From a bacterium (lineage in GTDB: Bacteria > UBA10199 > 2-02-FULL-44-16 > JAAZCA01): a DNA stretch of 64,000 bases. The notes under the pieces are model-generated. The model made no database searches and was not told where the DNA came from. It saw only the letters and a list, made by a program, of their open reading frames with translations. This document shows, in pieces, positions 35,110 to 44,434 of this stretch. The DNA lies in assembly GCA_021810905.1 (NCBI GenBank), contig JAJZQH010000001.1, forward strand, positions 267,891 through 331,890. Direction: 5' to 3'. The translations under genes and the position numbers were made by a program. Numbering within the stretch: the stretch's first letter is position 1; the number at the start of each line of letters is the position of its first letter.

Positions 35110-35232
35110 CTAGAAGATCGGGAACGACTGAGCGAAGGCGAAGCAGCCCGGGATGCGCGCGCCGATAATAATGGCGCGCGTCATAAACGTGTGGCACATG
35201 AAATTGCCGGGTTTGCGGGCTGCTGCTGACAT
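35110..35232 (-). other. Short ORF or small RNA between two terminators
   Basis: An ATG frame of 40 codons (start MSAAARKPGNFMCHTFMTRA, end FAFAQSFPIF) ends 20 bases before a strong terminator, and another terminator lies upstream (35308-35343). This means the stretch of about 35090-35300 is probably its own transcription unit. There is no clear ribosome binding site. The DNA also holds a stem of eight pairs (GGCGCGCG near 35152-35180), so a non-coding RNA is equally possible. Confidence 0.3.
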
Positions 35233-35307
35233 ATTTTTTTGTCTACGCGAATGCGGATCGGATTACAAGAAGAAAATGCGCGTCCCTGCATTTTTTTCGA
35301 TATCGAT

Positions 35308-35343
35308 AAAAAAGCGCCTGCCGAAGATCTTCGACAGGCGCTT
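35308..35343 (-). terminator. Rho-independent terminator of the small secreted gene
   Basis: AAGCGCCTG (35312-35320) pairs with CAGGCGCTT (35335-35343); the inner CGAAGATCTTCG also pairs. A T-run follows on the minus strand. It lies 24 bases after the stop of the gene at 35367-35759. Confidence 0.85.
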
Positions 35344-35366
35344 AAGTCTCTTCAAAAAAACACCGG

Positions 35367-35759
35367 TTACTTCTTGTTGCAATAAACGCTGTAGCACTTC
35401 TTGAAATCACAATTGGCCTTGAGCGTGACGGCACCAACCTTGCCGTACTTGTACTCGGCCTCCCAGCGGCCGCTGCCCTTCTTGTCCCCGCGCTCGTCCG
35501 TCATGGTCTTGATCGGCGATCCGAGATCCTTGTTCAGGATATTCGGCAGCGTCTTGCTGTTCACGCCCGCGTTATCGCTGTATTTATCCGCATAGTTCGC
35601 CTTGCACTGATCGTACTCGAAATTTGCAGGTTCTTTCGCGACGTCGCTTACGCTGGACGGCGCTGACTTCGTGACTCCTGGGATATCAAACGCGTGCGAT
35701 ACGCCGACAAAGGCCGCAACTGCCGCAACGACACCAAGCACCGCCACCATCTTTTTCAT
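35367..35759 (-). CDS. Small secreted protein with Cys-rich C-terminus (family member B)
   Basis: A 130-residue product with a Sec signal peptide (MKKMVAVLGVVAAVAAFVGVSHA). The mature part shows QCKANYADKY, the motif LGSPIKT, the strand WEAEYKYGKVGA and the tail NCDFKKCYSVYCNKK. It shares this layout with 31044-31400 and is likely a paralogue. The even charge mix and Cys pairs suggest a disulfide-stabilised periplasmic protein. GGGGGGAT precedes the ATG. Function is unknown. Confidence 0.72.
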   Translation of the reverse strand: MKKMVAVLGVVAAVAAFVGVSHAFDIPGVTKSAPSSVSDVAKEPANFEYDQCKANYADKYSDNAGVNSKTLPNILNKDLGSPIKTMTDERGDKKGSGRWEAEYKYGKVGAVTLKANCDFKKCYSVYCNKK

Positions 35760-35987
35760 ATGATCCCCCCCTTTGTTGTAAAAGTTCCCTGACGCATACT
35801 GTGCTGGCGATCACTGGTCAAGATCTGACATTTGTATCATTAACATTCAGTCGATCGCAGTTCATACGTATACCCGACGTAATTTCACGTAACCATTGTA
35901 TATTTTCTCTTTTGAGTCTGTCATTCTTGTGATATAAATCTCACTATATATGGGGATAATGAAGTCTGCCAATGAATACAACGAACA

Positions 35988-37595
35988 GTGAATACAGACA
36001 CCCTTATACAATTTGTAGATCTTATAAAATCTCCTGATTTACTCGATCAGCTTGATGCACTTCTGGTCAAACAGGAACTCTTTCCGGAAACCGTTCCGGT
36101 TCTCTCTTCGACATCCGCATATCAACTTGGGACGCCAGGCTCACGACTGGCCAAGACTATCTGCACTCGGCCACAGACTACCATTTCGAGCTTGTTCGCT
36201 CCAAATTTGCCGCGAAAAATTGTTTCGAACCCGTTGGATCCGAATCCGCAACGCAACCTGGTCCTGCGGCTTTTCATATTATCGCGCCAGAACAGGCTCA
36301 TGGCGATGAAAACCATAGCTCCTTTTATGGGAGCTCTCGGATATGGAATGCTCTCAGGGCACCTGCTCCCCACTCACGCCTTGCTCTATCTAGCCAATCC
36401 TGAACCTGAAAGGATCATCGATCCTACTAAAAATCCTGACTCCTACAGGAAATCCGAACCTCCAAGGGCGTCTGATCCTGGAAAAAATTCACCCTGGTCC
36501 AGCCAGGCGCAGGCAATCATCGACGCAACGGATGAGTCTCTCCTTCGGCTTTACGATGCGCCCGACCTGGAGGTGTTTCGCATTCGCTTCACTGAGATGA
36601 ACAACCTTCTGCTGCAGTCTCTGCTCGTACCGTTATTCTATCGGAGGGGAAAGCCGCTTAATCTGCGTGAGATCTTCGAACAGGCCGGCACCATCGCATG
36701 GGGTCCGCTGGAGGTTGCTCGCGTCCTCTTTGAAAATAAATTCAAAGCTGAATTGTCAAAAAATGACGAATTCGCGAATAGGATTTATGAAGACGAGATC
36801 GTGCCGGCTGTGAAAGAGATCGAGCATGCGGTTCTCTATGGGCAGCTCAAGGAGCTCGTGATCCACCTTCAACGCACTATCCATTTTGACAGAAAGCAGG
36901 CACCTCTGCTGCTCGGTCCGAAGATCGTACAGACCGGATTCGCATTTGGACTGCGCCTTTTAAATGACGGCATTATACTGGACGTTGACGTGCCGGCGAG
37001 GCTTTCGCTCAGGCCGGATTTCCCACTCACGGATATTAAATCCGTGAATGGTCTGTTCAAGACGCTCCTGAACTTTATGAAAACGCTCCACGATCCGCTC
37101 AAAGCAGATATGGATCGTCTCATCCATATCTCCTGGATTCCAGGCGGGCAAGCGATCGCTATCGCCGACAACGGGATCGTAATCGAGGATGTCAAGGCTG
37201 TCTGGCCCTTCAGGCTGTCTGACGAACGACCGATAAATTGCTCTGTTCCCATTCACCCGGCACTCGTGGAGCTGCGAGACACTCTCCAAAAAATGGCCTG
37301 GCGGATGACTCTGGATTCCAAAGCCGGGCAAGGAAGTTGTTTTACCATATACCCGCTCCCTGGTGACATCTTTGACCCGGATGCTCGACGCAAAGGCCGG
37401 CATATCTCAGGTCCCCCGCAATACGGCGCCGTCACCATCAATTATGTTGAGGAGAGCGGTGAGCGTCTCCGCGCTGAAGCAGAGGAATCGCCTGAAATAG
37501 AAGTGGGTGACGCCGGTATATCCGAAGAGGAACTGCTGGGTGGACTCGAAGAAATTGAAACACCTCCGCTCCTCAACGTCACCAAGGCCCGCTAG
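35988..37595 (+). CDS. Degenerate histidine-kinase-like protein
   Basis: A soluble protein of 535 residues. Its C-terminal part resembles a GHKL ATPase domain: IAIADNGIVIEDV resembles a G1 box (DNGI) and SKAGQGSCFTIYPLP the last G box and strand, but the N-box asparagine and the G2 glycine motif cannot be found, so ATP binding may be lost. The N-terminal 300 residues are unmatched. It starts with GTG at 35988 without a clear ribosome binding site; an out-of-frame short ATG ORF overlaps the start. A second kinase-like gene with intact boxes follows after 94 bases, which suggests the two act as a pair. Confidence 0.6.
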   Translation: MNTDTLIQFVDLIKSPDLLDQLDALLVKQELFPETVPVLSSTSAYQLGTPGSRLAKTICTRPQTTISSLFAPNLPRKIVSNPLDPNPQRNLVLRLFILSRQNRLMAMKTIAPFMGALGYGMLSGHLLPTHALLYLANPEPERIIDPTKNPDSYRKSEPPRASDPGKNSPWSSQAQAIIDATDESLLRLYDAPDLEVFRIRFTEMNNLLLQSLLVPLFYRRGKPLNLREIFEQAGTIAWGPLEVARVLFENKFKAELSKNDEFANRIYEDEIVPAVKEIEHAVLYGQLKELVIHLQRTIHFDRKQAPLLLGPKIVQTGFAFGLRLLNDGIILDVDVPARLSLRPDFPLTDIKSVNGLFKTLLNFMKTLHDPLKADMDRLIHISWIPGGQAIAIADNGIVIEDVKAVWPFRLSDERPINCSVPIHPALVELRDTLQKMAWRMTLDSKAGQGSCFTIYPLPGDIFDPDARRKGRHISGPPQYGAVTINYVEESGERLRAEAEESPEIEVGDAGISEEELLGGLEEIETPPLLNVTKAR

Positions 37596-37689
37596 CGTCG
37601 CCCCCCTTTTTTCGCAGATCGTTATTTTTTTCACGCAACCTTTTCATGCCTATGTCGATAAGATCGGAGAGAAAGCGGAGAGAATACCT

Positions 37690-39135
37690 ATGTTGATACT
37701 GACTCCATTTCAGCCTGATCAGAGCACATGTCTTTTGAACTTGCTCTCTCCCTATATCGAAACGGATTCGGAGCGAGACGTTCCGCCTGCAGCTGATGAG
37801 GATACGCTGGAGATCCCGAAATTCGTGCCCATGACTTCGGACGTGCGCAGACAGCTCGCCCCTCTCGTTGCCGATATGCGGGCCGCGCGATTCCGACCTT
37901 CTTGCGAAAACGACGTCACCAAACCTCCTTGTGAAAATGACGTCGCCCAATGCCCCGTTGTTGCACTCATGCTGGGAGGCGCCCTCGTCGGCGGGGAGAA
38001 AATTCTTAATTCGATAGCAGAGGCATACCAGGACTGGTTTTTCAGGATGTGGATATCGCGCATGACTGAAGAGGTGGATTCGGCTATCAACATGCTTCAG
38101 AAGAACCCCAAGCTCGACAAAATCGTTGATATAAATATCCTTGTAGAGCGATTGCGCATGGCGATCAAAATCGCAGTAAAATCTCAAATAGATCTCAACA
38201 AGGTCACCAGATGCACTTCTCACACGGTTGACGGACTCAAGCAGACCACTCCGCAGCGTGAAGAATCCTCAGCCAAAACGGCGTCTGACTGGCAGCAATC
38301 TTTAACCAACGCCTCCGGCATCGCGCATGACATCGCAACCTTCATACAATCATACACGAGTGCAGTTGATATGGCCGCCACGAAGAACGACCCTCTTGAG
38401 GCTATCAAAGTGCTGAGTCAACTACATAACATCGACTTTTCTTCCATCTCTTCCACCGCGAATTGCCTTGCGATGCTGAACAAAAGCCGGGCGCAGGCAA
38501 AGGGAATTCATCTGCACGTGGGCAGCATGCCATTGATGGTCCTTCCGCCGGCGCTGAGAGTTCCATTTGCGCTCACAGTGAATGAAGCGATCAATAACTC
38601 CGTAAAGTATTCCAAAGAGGATAAAACGGAGAGACACATAAGCTTCGATGCCGAGGTTAAAGATGGATACGCTGTATTTCGGGAAAGTGACAACGGCGCA
38701 GGAATCCCCGACATGGCAAAACTGGTTGAGGACCTAAGAGAAGGTCAGGTCGTGAGACAGAGGCCCGACCTCGCGGATGGAGACGGTCGTGGCATAGCGA
38801 ACATCGTGAGGCGCGCTGCCAGAGACGGAATGGGATATGCCCTGCTGTCGGCCAATGGTATCGGAACCAGTACATGCCTCTACATCGACATGTCGACTCT
38901 TCAGGAATTCAAACCGCTGTCGAAGAAGGATCAGGCGCGAATCCGACGCATGGCTTTCCCCATGCCGATACCTTCCCGCGGAACGCCGATCGGAGAGAAA
39001 CCGCGGCGCATACGCGGCCAGCCTCCTACGCCTGAGGGGCTCACGGCCGCAGTGCTCGACAAACAATCGCTCGATCGTACGCTGGCAATCATGGGTCAGG
39101 CAGTGAGTGTGTATCATTATTTCCCGCTTCCATAA
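37690..39135 (+). CDS. Soluble orphan histidine-kinase-like protein with intact ATPase boxes
   Basis: This 481-residue protein has an intact GHKL ATPase domain near residues 285-400: N-box NEAINNSVKYSKED, G1 box SDNGAGIPD and G2 box DGRGIANIV. A probable H-box, SGIAHDIATFIQSYTSAVD, lies near residue 210. No membrane segment, sensor domain or response regulator is seen. The last 60 residues are Pro/Arg-rich. GGAG lies about nine bases before the ATG at 37690; the longer frame to 37507 overlaps the previous gene. It resembles 14330-16000 in plan. Confidence 0.72.
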   Translation: MLILTPFQPDQSTCLLNLLSPYIETDSERDVPPAADEDTLEIPKFVPMTSDVRRQLAPLVADMRAARFRPSCENDVTKPPCENDVAQCPVVALMLGGALVGGEKILNSIAEAYQDWFFRMWISRMTEEVDSAINMLQKNPKLDKIVDINILVERLRMAIKIAVKSQIDLNKVTRCTSHTVDGLKQTTPQREESSAKTASDWQQSLTNASGIAHDIATFIQSYTSAVDMAATKNDPLEAIKVLSQLHNIDFSSISSTANCLAMLNKSRAQAKGIHLHVGSMPLMVLPPALRVPFALTVNEAINNSVKYSKEDKTERHISFDAEVKDGYAVFRESDNGAGIPDMAKLVEDLREGQVVRQRPDLADGDGRGIANIVRRAARDGMGYALLSANGIGTSTCLYIDMSTLQEFKPLSKKDQARIRRMAFPMPIPSRGTPIGEKPRRIRGQPPTPEGLTAAVLDKQSLDRTLAIMGQAVSVYHYFPLP

Positions 39136-39285
39136 GCGGAAAAAATATATCGGCCGGTATATTCAGACCCGCGCGCCATCCGCCACGCCGCGCATTCGGT
39201 ACGGAAAAACCCCCTTGTCGTATAACGTCCGCGTGTGTTAAAGGCGGGCCACCGAAAAATAAAATACCCAACGAAGGAGAACCCC

Positions 39286-40398
39286 ATGTTCTGCGGCGGA
39301 ATCGGTGTTTCCCAGGCATTTCAATCCCTCTCCAGCGTCCTGTCCGATGCGGGGATCGGGCTCTTCCCGGAATGCATCCAGGATGAAGATATCTCTTTTT
39401 CCAGCGATCCCGCATCCAGGGAAGCACTTACCCCCATCATCGATCCTGCCTGCGAAGAGGAAAAGGTCTTCAAGGGCAAGAGAGCTGGTGTATTCGGACT
39501 CAGAATCGACGGCCGCACCCTTTCGATGCAGCGCCCCAAAGGTCTTGTGAATATGTACGGGGATTTTTACACGCTGCAGGAATCCGTGCATACGCCCATG
39601 AAAGTTGCCCTTGATGCCATCGATACCGACAATGCCGAACTCCTGTATTATCGAGGAGGCATGGCGGATCGTATCGCAGACTTCTCCGGATACACCGTTG
39701 CTGAACTCGTCGCTGAAGCTCGCGAGGACGAGTCCGGAATTGCACCCCAGGCGCAGCGATTTGCCGACGACCTGATGCTGGCGATACGACTGGGAATGAA
39801 CAAACGCGACACCCTCGCTTTTCTGCATTTCTTTGCCGGGCTCCTGCACAGCACCACTCACGAAGAGACCCCATCGTGGCGCGCTGCAATCGCATTTGAG
39901 AGGGCTGCCAGTCACTACCTCTCCGTGGCTAATTGCCCGGCGGCTGCAGTTATTGCAGAGCTGGCCATTTTTTCATGCAGGCAATGCCACAATCCCGGCA
40001 ACCTCTTCGATTCCGCAGCAGACATTGCCTCCCGTTCGTGGTCCCAGCTGTCCGAGAGGTACAGGGATGTGCCGAAGCATGGCGTCTTTGCGCGATTCAG
40101 AGGTCTGTGTGCCGCCACGGTCGACGATCAGTGGTCCTATGCTGCCAGGCTCTTCATACACGATGCGGCATCCAGATCCATTGCCGTCGACGCCGGCGAC
40201 AGCTTCGCCCGCGCCGCTTACGCCCTCCTCCGCACGATGAAGCGCGGGGGAGTAGAATCAGATAATGCAAAACTTCTCGAGTCTGTCATGAGCAAAGCCC
40301 TGGAAAAATGGAAAGACCAGCCGACGAGAACAACCGCCTACCGCGAAATGACATCGATTAAAGGCGCCTTTAAGCCCAGAATCTCGGAAGAAATCTGA
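39286..40398 (+). CDS. Hypothetical protein, 370 residues
   Basis: I do not recognise this protein. It starts MFCGGIGVSQAFQSLSSVLS, is acidic, and its second half is helical with a HEETPSWRAAIAFERAASHY stretch that looks like tetratricopeptide-type helices but without clear repeats. There is no signal peptide or membrane segment. GAAGGAG lies six bases before the ATG, so the start is well supported. It follows the two kinase-like genes on the same strand after 150 bases. Confidence 0.65.
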   Translation: MFCGGIGVSQAFQSLSSVLSDAGIGLFPECIQDEDISFSSDPASREALTPIIDPACEEEKVFKGKRAGVFGLRIDGRTLSMQRPKGLVNMYGDFYTLQESVHTPMKVALDAIDTDNAELLYYRGGMADRIADFSGYTVAELVAEAREDESGIAPQAQRFADDLMLAIRLGMNKRDTLAFLHFFAGLLHSTTHEETPSWRAAIAFERAASHYLSVANCPAAAVIAELAIFSCRQCHNPGNLFDSAADIASRSWSQLSERYRDVPKHGVFARFRGLCAATVDDQWSYAARLFIHDAASRSIAVDAGDSFARAAYALLRTMKRGGVESDNAKLLESVMSKALEKWKDQPTRTTAYREMTSIKGAFKPRISEEI

Positions 40399-40610
40399 CA
40401 AAACATCACGAGCTCGGTGAACTCCGACGAGTGAATCTCGCTGCGGCGTGCACCTCTCTGTCACTTCTACGCGTTCAGTTCCCCTCTGAGTCTGTGGCTA
40501 CAAAGGCCCCGGAAGCCGTCTGTCACTGCAATAAACGATGTTGCATCCTTTTCGAACCTCCTCCGTCTGTATACAAAGAAGGTCAACGATTCCAAAAAAG
40601 GAGGATCAAT

Positions 40611-41375
40611 ATGGACCGGAAAACCATCAAGTCGGCAGTACGGAAGAAATACGCTGAAATAGCGAAAACCGGGCCGTCGTCGCAGGGATGCGGTTGCTCT
40701 GCATCCGGGAGTTGCTGCCCATCCGCAAAAAAAGGAAATGCGAGGCTCGTCGATTACGGCGAAGCTGCGGCAGATGTCGTAGCCGGCGCGGACCTTGGAC
40801 TCGGCTGCGGAATTCCAACATTATATGCGGGCATCGGGGCCGGCGACGTAGTGCTTGACCTCGGCAGCGGCGCCGGAGTGGACGCGTTTCTGGCCGCGCG
40901 CGCCGTGGGGCCAGAGGGCCGTGTGATCGGCGTGGACATGACGCCCGAGATGATCGAACGGGCGCAAAAAAACGCGAAAAAAGAAGGATGCGAGAACGTC
41001 GAATTCAGGCTCGGCGATATCGAGGCGCTACCCGTGCGCGACGAAAGCGTCGACGTGGTCATCTCGAACTGCGTTATCAACCTGGCGCCGGACAAGCGAC
41101 GCGTCTACGCGGAAATCAGGCGCGTGCTCAGGCGCGGCGGCAGGTTCTCGATCTCCGATATGGTCACATACGGCGCTGTGCCGGAAAAAATACGCAGAGA
41201 CATGGAGCAATGGGCCGGATGCGTCGCCGGCGCGCTTGACCGCGACGACTATCTCAAGCTGGTTGACGAGGCCGGCTTCAGGAACGTAAACATCAAGGAC
41301 TTCGTGGAGTACGATTATTACAAGGGCGATGGATTTGGTCTGGCGAGTATAACGCTGGAAGGGTTGAAACCATGA
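40611..41375 (+). CDS. arsM: Arsenite methyltransferase
   Basis: A 254-residue SAM-dependent methyltransferase that methylates As(III). The SAM site is VLDLGSGAGVDAFLAAR (residues 81-97) and GVDMTPEMIERA. The three cysteines known to bind arsenite in ArsM are present at C66 (GLGCGIP), C154 (SNCVINL) and C204 (WAGCVAGAL). The N-terminus has an extra CGCSASGSCC cluster (residues 27-36). AAGGAGG lies six bases before the ATG. The stop overlaps the sigZ start (ATGA). The upstream 212 bases hold no gene. Confidence 0.93.
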   Translation: MDRKTIKSAVRKKYAEIAKTGPSSQGCGCSASGSCCPSAKKGNARLVDYGEAAADVVAGADLGLGCGIPTLYAGIGAGDVVLDLGSGAGVDAFLAARAVGPEGRVIGVDMTPEMIERAQKNAKKEGCENVEFRLGDIEALPVRDESVDVVISNCVINLAPDKRRVYAEIRRVLRRGGRFSISDMVTYGAVPEKIRRDMEQWAGCVAGALDRDDYLKLVDEAGFRNVNIKDFVEYDYYKGDGFGLASITLEGLKP

Positions 41376-42019
41376 CCGTAGCAACCGAGCAGATCTGGAA
41401 GGCGTTCATACAAAAGATGCGGCGTTTTGTATCCAGAAATGTGTCGGATCCAGACGACGCGGAGGACATAGTTCAAGAGATATTCCTCAAGCTCCACTCG
41501 CGCATCGGAACGCTGCGCGACGATACGCGCGTAACGCCATGGCTCTACAGGATAGCACGAAATGCCATCGTGGATTATTACCGCAGCCGCCGTCCGCGCG
41601 CACCGCTGCCGGAAAATCTCGCCGCAGAAAAAGGCACCGTCGAGCAAACGGCCGAGGGCAGGATCGCAGACGGGCTTGGTGAGATGATAAAGTATCTGCC
41701 CGAGAAATACCGCCAGGCGATCGCGCTTACTGAAATCGAAGGCATCACTCAGCGCGAGCTTGCGCAGCGGCTGGGGATCACGCTGGCCGGCGCGAAATCC
41801 CGAGTGCAGCGCGGGCGCGCGCTGCTGCGCCGCGGGCTCATGGCATGCTGTCATTTCGAATTCGACAGGAGGGGCGGGCTCATCGATTACGTCCCGCGTT
41901 CACGCTGCTGTGATGAGTGCAGCGAACAAAAAAACCGTGAACACGATGCTGCGCAGAACACCGTGTCGATCAATTCATCTCCAGCAGCGGCGCGGGCGAA
42001 CCGACTCCGCGGAAGATAA
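41372..42019 (+). CDS. sigZ: ECF sigma factor of the SigZ group
   Basis: A 215-residue sigma factor with region 2 (SDPDDAEDIVQEIFLKLHSR, then WLYRIARNAIVDYYR) and region 4 (LPEKYRQAIALTEIEGITQ, then LGITLAGAKSRVQRGRALL). The C-terminus is Cys-rich: CCHFEFDRRGG and SRCCDEC, as in SigZ-type proteins. Its ATG overlaps the arsM stop. Such sigma factors next to arsM probably direct the arsenic genes; the cysteines could bind As(III) directly. The last 50 bases overlap the end of the convergent DUF486 gene. Confidence 0.88.
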   Translation: MTVATEQIWKAFIQKMRRFVSRNVSDPDDAEDIVQEIFLKLHSRIGTLRDDTRVTPWLYRIARNAIVDYYRSRRPRAPLPENLAAEKGTVEQTAEGRIADGLGEMIKYLPEKYRQAIALTEIEGITQRELAQRLGITLAGAKSRVQRGRALLRRGLMACCHFEFDRRGGLIDYVPRSRCCDECSEQKNREHDAAQNTVSINSSPAAARANRLRGR

Positions 42020-42338
42020 AATACGCGGCGCCTACGAGGCAGAGACATGCCCACAGGTAATCCAGTTTGAGCGGTTCTCTCATGTACACCACGCAGAAAA
42101 CTCCGAAGACGCTCATCGTGATGATCTCCTGAATCACCTTGAGCTGGCTCAAGGAATAATACTGATATCCGATCCTGTTCGCAGGCACCTGCAGGCAGTA
42201 TTCGAAAAAAGCCACTCCCCAACTGAACAGGATCGCCAGCAGCAGCGCCCTCCCCTTCATATCCCTCAGATGCCCGTACCAGGCGTAGGTCATGAAGACG
42301 TTGGAACAGATGAGCAGCAAAATCGGCAAGGGACGCAT
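41970..42338 (-). CDS. DUF486 (DMT-type) small membrane protein
   Basis: A 122-residue membrane protein with four hydrophobic segments, starting MRPLPILLLICSNVFMTYAW and with the conserved GVAFFEYCLQVPANRIGY. It is of the DUF486 family, related to drug/metabolite transporters of small size. GGAGAG lies four bases before the ATG at 42338. Its 3' end overlaps the sigZ 3' end by 50 bases. The natural substrate is unknown. Confidence 0.85.
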   Translation of the reverse strand: MRPLPILLLICSNVFMTYAWYGHLRDMKGRALLLAILFSWGVAFFEYCLQVPANRIGYQYYSLSQLKVIQEIITMSVFGVFCVVYMREPLKLDYLWACLCLVGAAYFIFRGVGSPAPLLEMN

Positions 42339-42581
42339 GGCTCTCTCCTTTGAGGAGAGGGAGGCATATCCAGCAAGAGAGGCGATTTCAAGCACGGTGT
42401 TGAACGGAAGGGCGCGGCAAAGCGCCTTCTGTATACAAATTTATCAGTAATTTTGCTATTGCCATTTTTTATCATTGTTTTTCAGCAGGTTATTGATATT
42501 TAGTATTCAGTTGTATACGCTTTTTAAACAATAAGTGAATTTCTTGCTTTCATTCACTCCCCGTGGGCGTACAATTAACAC

Positions 42582-43436
42582 ATGAAACGAACAAGACCGG
42601 CAATCGATCTATTCCGCTATAGGGACTATCGACAGTTCCTGCGGGATTGGTACGCCCAGACCAAGCGAGATCGCCGCTCTTTTTCGTTCAGGGCGTTCTC
42701 TCAGCGCGCAGGATTCCGTTCCCCGAACTTTCTCAAGCTCGTTATGGACGGCGATCGAAATCTCACGGAGGAAAGTGTAGTCAAGTTTATGAACGGGCTC
42801 AACCTGAACAAGCAGGAGCAGGAGTTCTTCCGCGACCTCGTATTCTTCAATCAGTCTACCAATCACGAGCTCAAGGATAAATACTACCGCAACATGCTCC
42901 GCTCGCGCAGGCTCAAACATCTCACACCGATCGAGGGAAAACAGTACGAATACTACTCGAAATGGTATCACCCGGTCGTTCGTGAACTGGTCAACGCTAC
43001 TGATTTCGACGGCCGGGCGGAATGGATCGCGCAGCGACTCAATCCTCCCATAACAAATGAAGAGGCGGCCAGATCGCTCGCGCTCCTGGCTCGCCTCGGA
43101 TTCATCGAACAGGGAGCGGATGGGCGCTGGAAGCAGTCGAGCACGCTCGTCTCCACTGGACCGGAGCCGTGTTCCCACACGGTCTTCACCTATCATCTGG
43201 GTCTGCTCGACCTGACGAAGGAGATCCTTCGCCGCACTCCTCCGGCAAAACGTGATATCAGCGCGCTCACACTCGGCGTCGCGCGCGAGCGGCTGCCGCA
43301 GATCAAGAAGATGGTGCAGGAGTTTCGGGAGGAGATCATGAAACTCGTCTCGGAAGATGTGCATCCGGAAGAAGTAGTCCAGCTCAACGTCCAGATGTAT
43401 CCGGTGACGTCGCCGGGAAAGGATGACGAACGATGA
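42582..43436 (+). CDS. TIGR02147 family protein
   Basis: A 284-residue protein of the TIGR02147 family, found in Fibrobacter, Bdellovibrio and deltaproteobacteria-like genomes. The N-terminus FRYRDYRQFLRDWYAQTKR, FSQRAGFRSPNFLKLVMDG and NLNKQEQEFFRDLV are typical; the first part resembles a helix-turn-helix, so it may be a DNA-binding regulator. Function of the family is not established. There is no ribosome binding site; a TACAAT box lies only nine bases before the ATG, so the mRNA may be leaderless. Its stop overlaps the start of the lipoprotein gene as ATGA. Confidence 0.85.
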   Translation: MKRTRPAIDLFRYRDYRQFLRDWYAQTKRDRRSFSFRAFSQRAGFRSPNFLKLVMDGDRNLTEESVVKFMNGLNLNKQEQEFFRDLVFFNQSTNHELKDKYYRNMLRSRRLKHLTPIEGKQYEYYSKWYHPVVRELVNATDFDGRAEWIAQRLNPPITNEEAARSLALLARLGFIEQGADGRWKQSSTLVSTGPEPCSHTVFTYHLGLLDLTKEILRRTPPAKRDISALTLGVARERLPQIKKMVQEFREEIMKLVSEDVHPEEVVQLNVQMYPVTSPGKDDER

Positions 43437-44377
43437 AACGAATATGCACAATTCTGCTGACCCTTGCGCTCGTCGCGCTTGTCTCCTCATGCGGCGGGAA
43501 TACGGGCGGCTCTGAGACCGGCAATCCGATCGACACGTCGCTTCGAACCTTTATGGGCGACCTGCCGCAAAACCAGACTTCCGCGATCAAGGGCACGAAT
43601 TTGTCATGTGCCGCGGACGCCATCGCTGCAGTTGATTCGGTGGGCACAGCGGTTTCCTCAGACGTGCTCGCGGACTGCTCCTTCGAGATGAGGCTTCCGA
43701 CGGGGCGAGCCTATTCCGTAATCCTGTTCAACGGCGGCATCAACACCGTATCTTTCGCCTTTGTTAACGGAACCGGCCGGCTGCCGTCGCCGGTCATGTA
43801 CGTCAGCGCCGGAGATCTTCCGATCGATGTGGGCAACGTCACCATCGCTGGAGGCAGCGCCACCGTGGCCAGGGAACCCTCGGAGCAGAATGACCGCGAC
43901 TCTGACAGCGTAGCTGATTACGACGATCCTGACGACGACAATGACGGTATAATCGACGAAGAGGAACAGAACTGCGATCTGGACGATTTCATCGACGATG
44001 ATGACGAAGCGAGCCCGTGCACCGGCGCCGCTGCCGCAGGAACGCCGCAGGTGCTGGAGGTGCGGCCTGTGAACAATGAAGGCATCGATGAAGGGACCGA
44101 GTCGGTCGCCCTCGATGAACCGGTCGAGGTGCGTTTCTCCTGCGCCGTGGACCCTGCAAGCGTGAACGCATCGACCTTCCGCGTAGCCTCGGATCAGGGC
44201 GAAATCGCGTGCACTTACGAAACCTCCGATTCTGGAGAGCAGATCACCTGCAAACACGAATCCCGGGAGTTTGCTCCCGTTGCACGATATACGGCCACGA
44301 TCGACGGTATCAGATGTATCGGATCCGATCTGCTGCCGACTGTCTCGTGGTCCTGGATGACGTCGGATGGACAGTGA
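43433..44377 (+). CDS. Lipoprotein with Ca-binding repeat and Ig-like domain
   Basis: A 314-residue lipoprotein: signal peptide with lipobox VSSC (Cys near residue 20). A middle stretch of about 30 residues is extremely acidic (DSDSVADYDDPDDDNDG, then EEE), like thrombospondin type-3 calcium repeats. The C-terminal 110 residues look like a Big_5/SbsA Ig-like domain (PQVLEVRPVNNEG, then FRVASDQG). Translation should be coupled to the TIGR02147 gene because the ATG overlaps its stop. It should be surface or periplasmic. Confidence 0.8.
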   Translation: MKRICTILLTLALVALVSSCGGNTGGSETGNPIDTSLRTFMGDLPQNQTSAIKGTNLSCAADAIAAVDSVGTAVSSDVLADCSFEMRLPTGRAYSVILFNGGINTVSFAFVNGTGRLPSPVMYVSAGDLPIDVGNVTIAGGSATVAREPSEQNDRDSDSVADYDDPDDDNDGIIDEEEQNCDLDDFIDDDDEASPCTGAAAAGTPQVLEVRPVNNEGIDEGTESVALDEPVEVRFSCAVDPASVNASTFRVASDQGEIACTYETSDSGEQITCKHESREFAPVARYTATIDGIRCIGSDLLPTVSWSWMTSDGQ

Positions 44378-44434
44378 ATGCAGCACGCCTCGATCCGCGT
44401 GCGCGGCACGAGGCATGAACGGAAAGGAGCCCTT

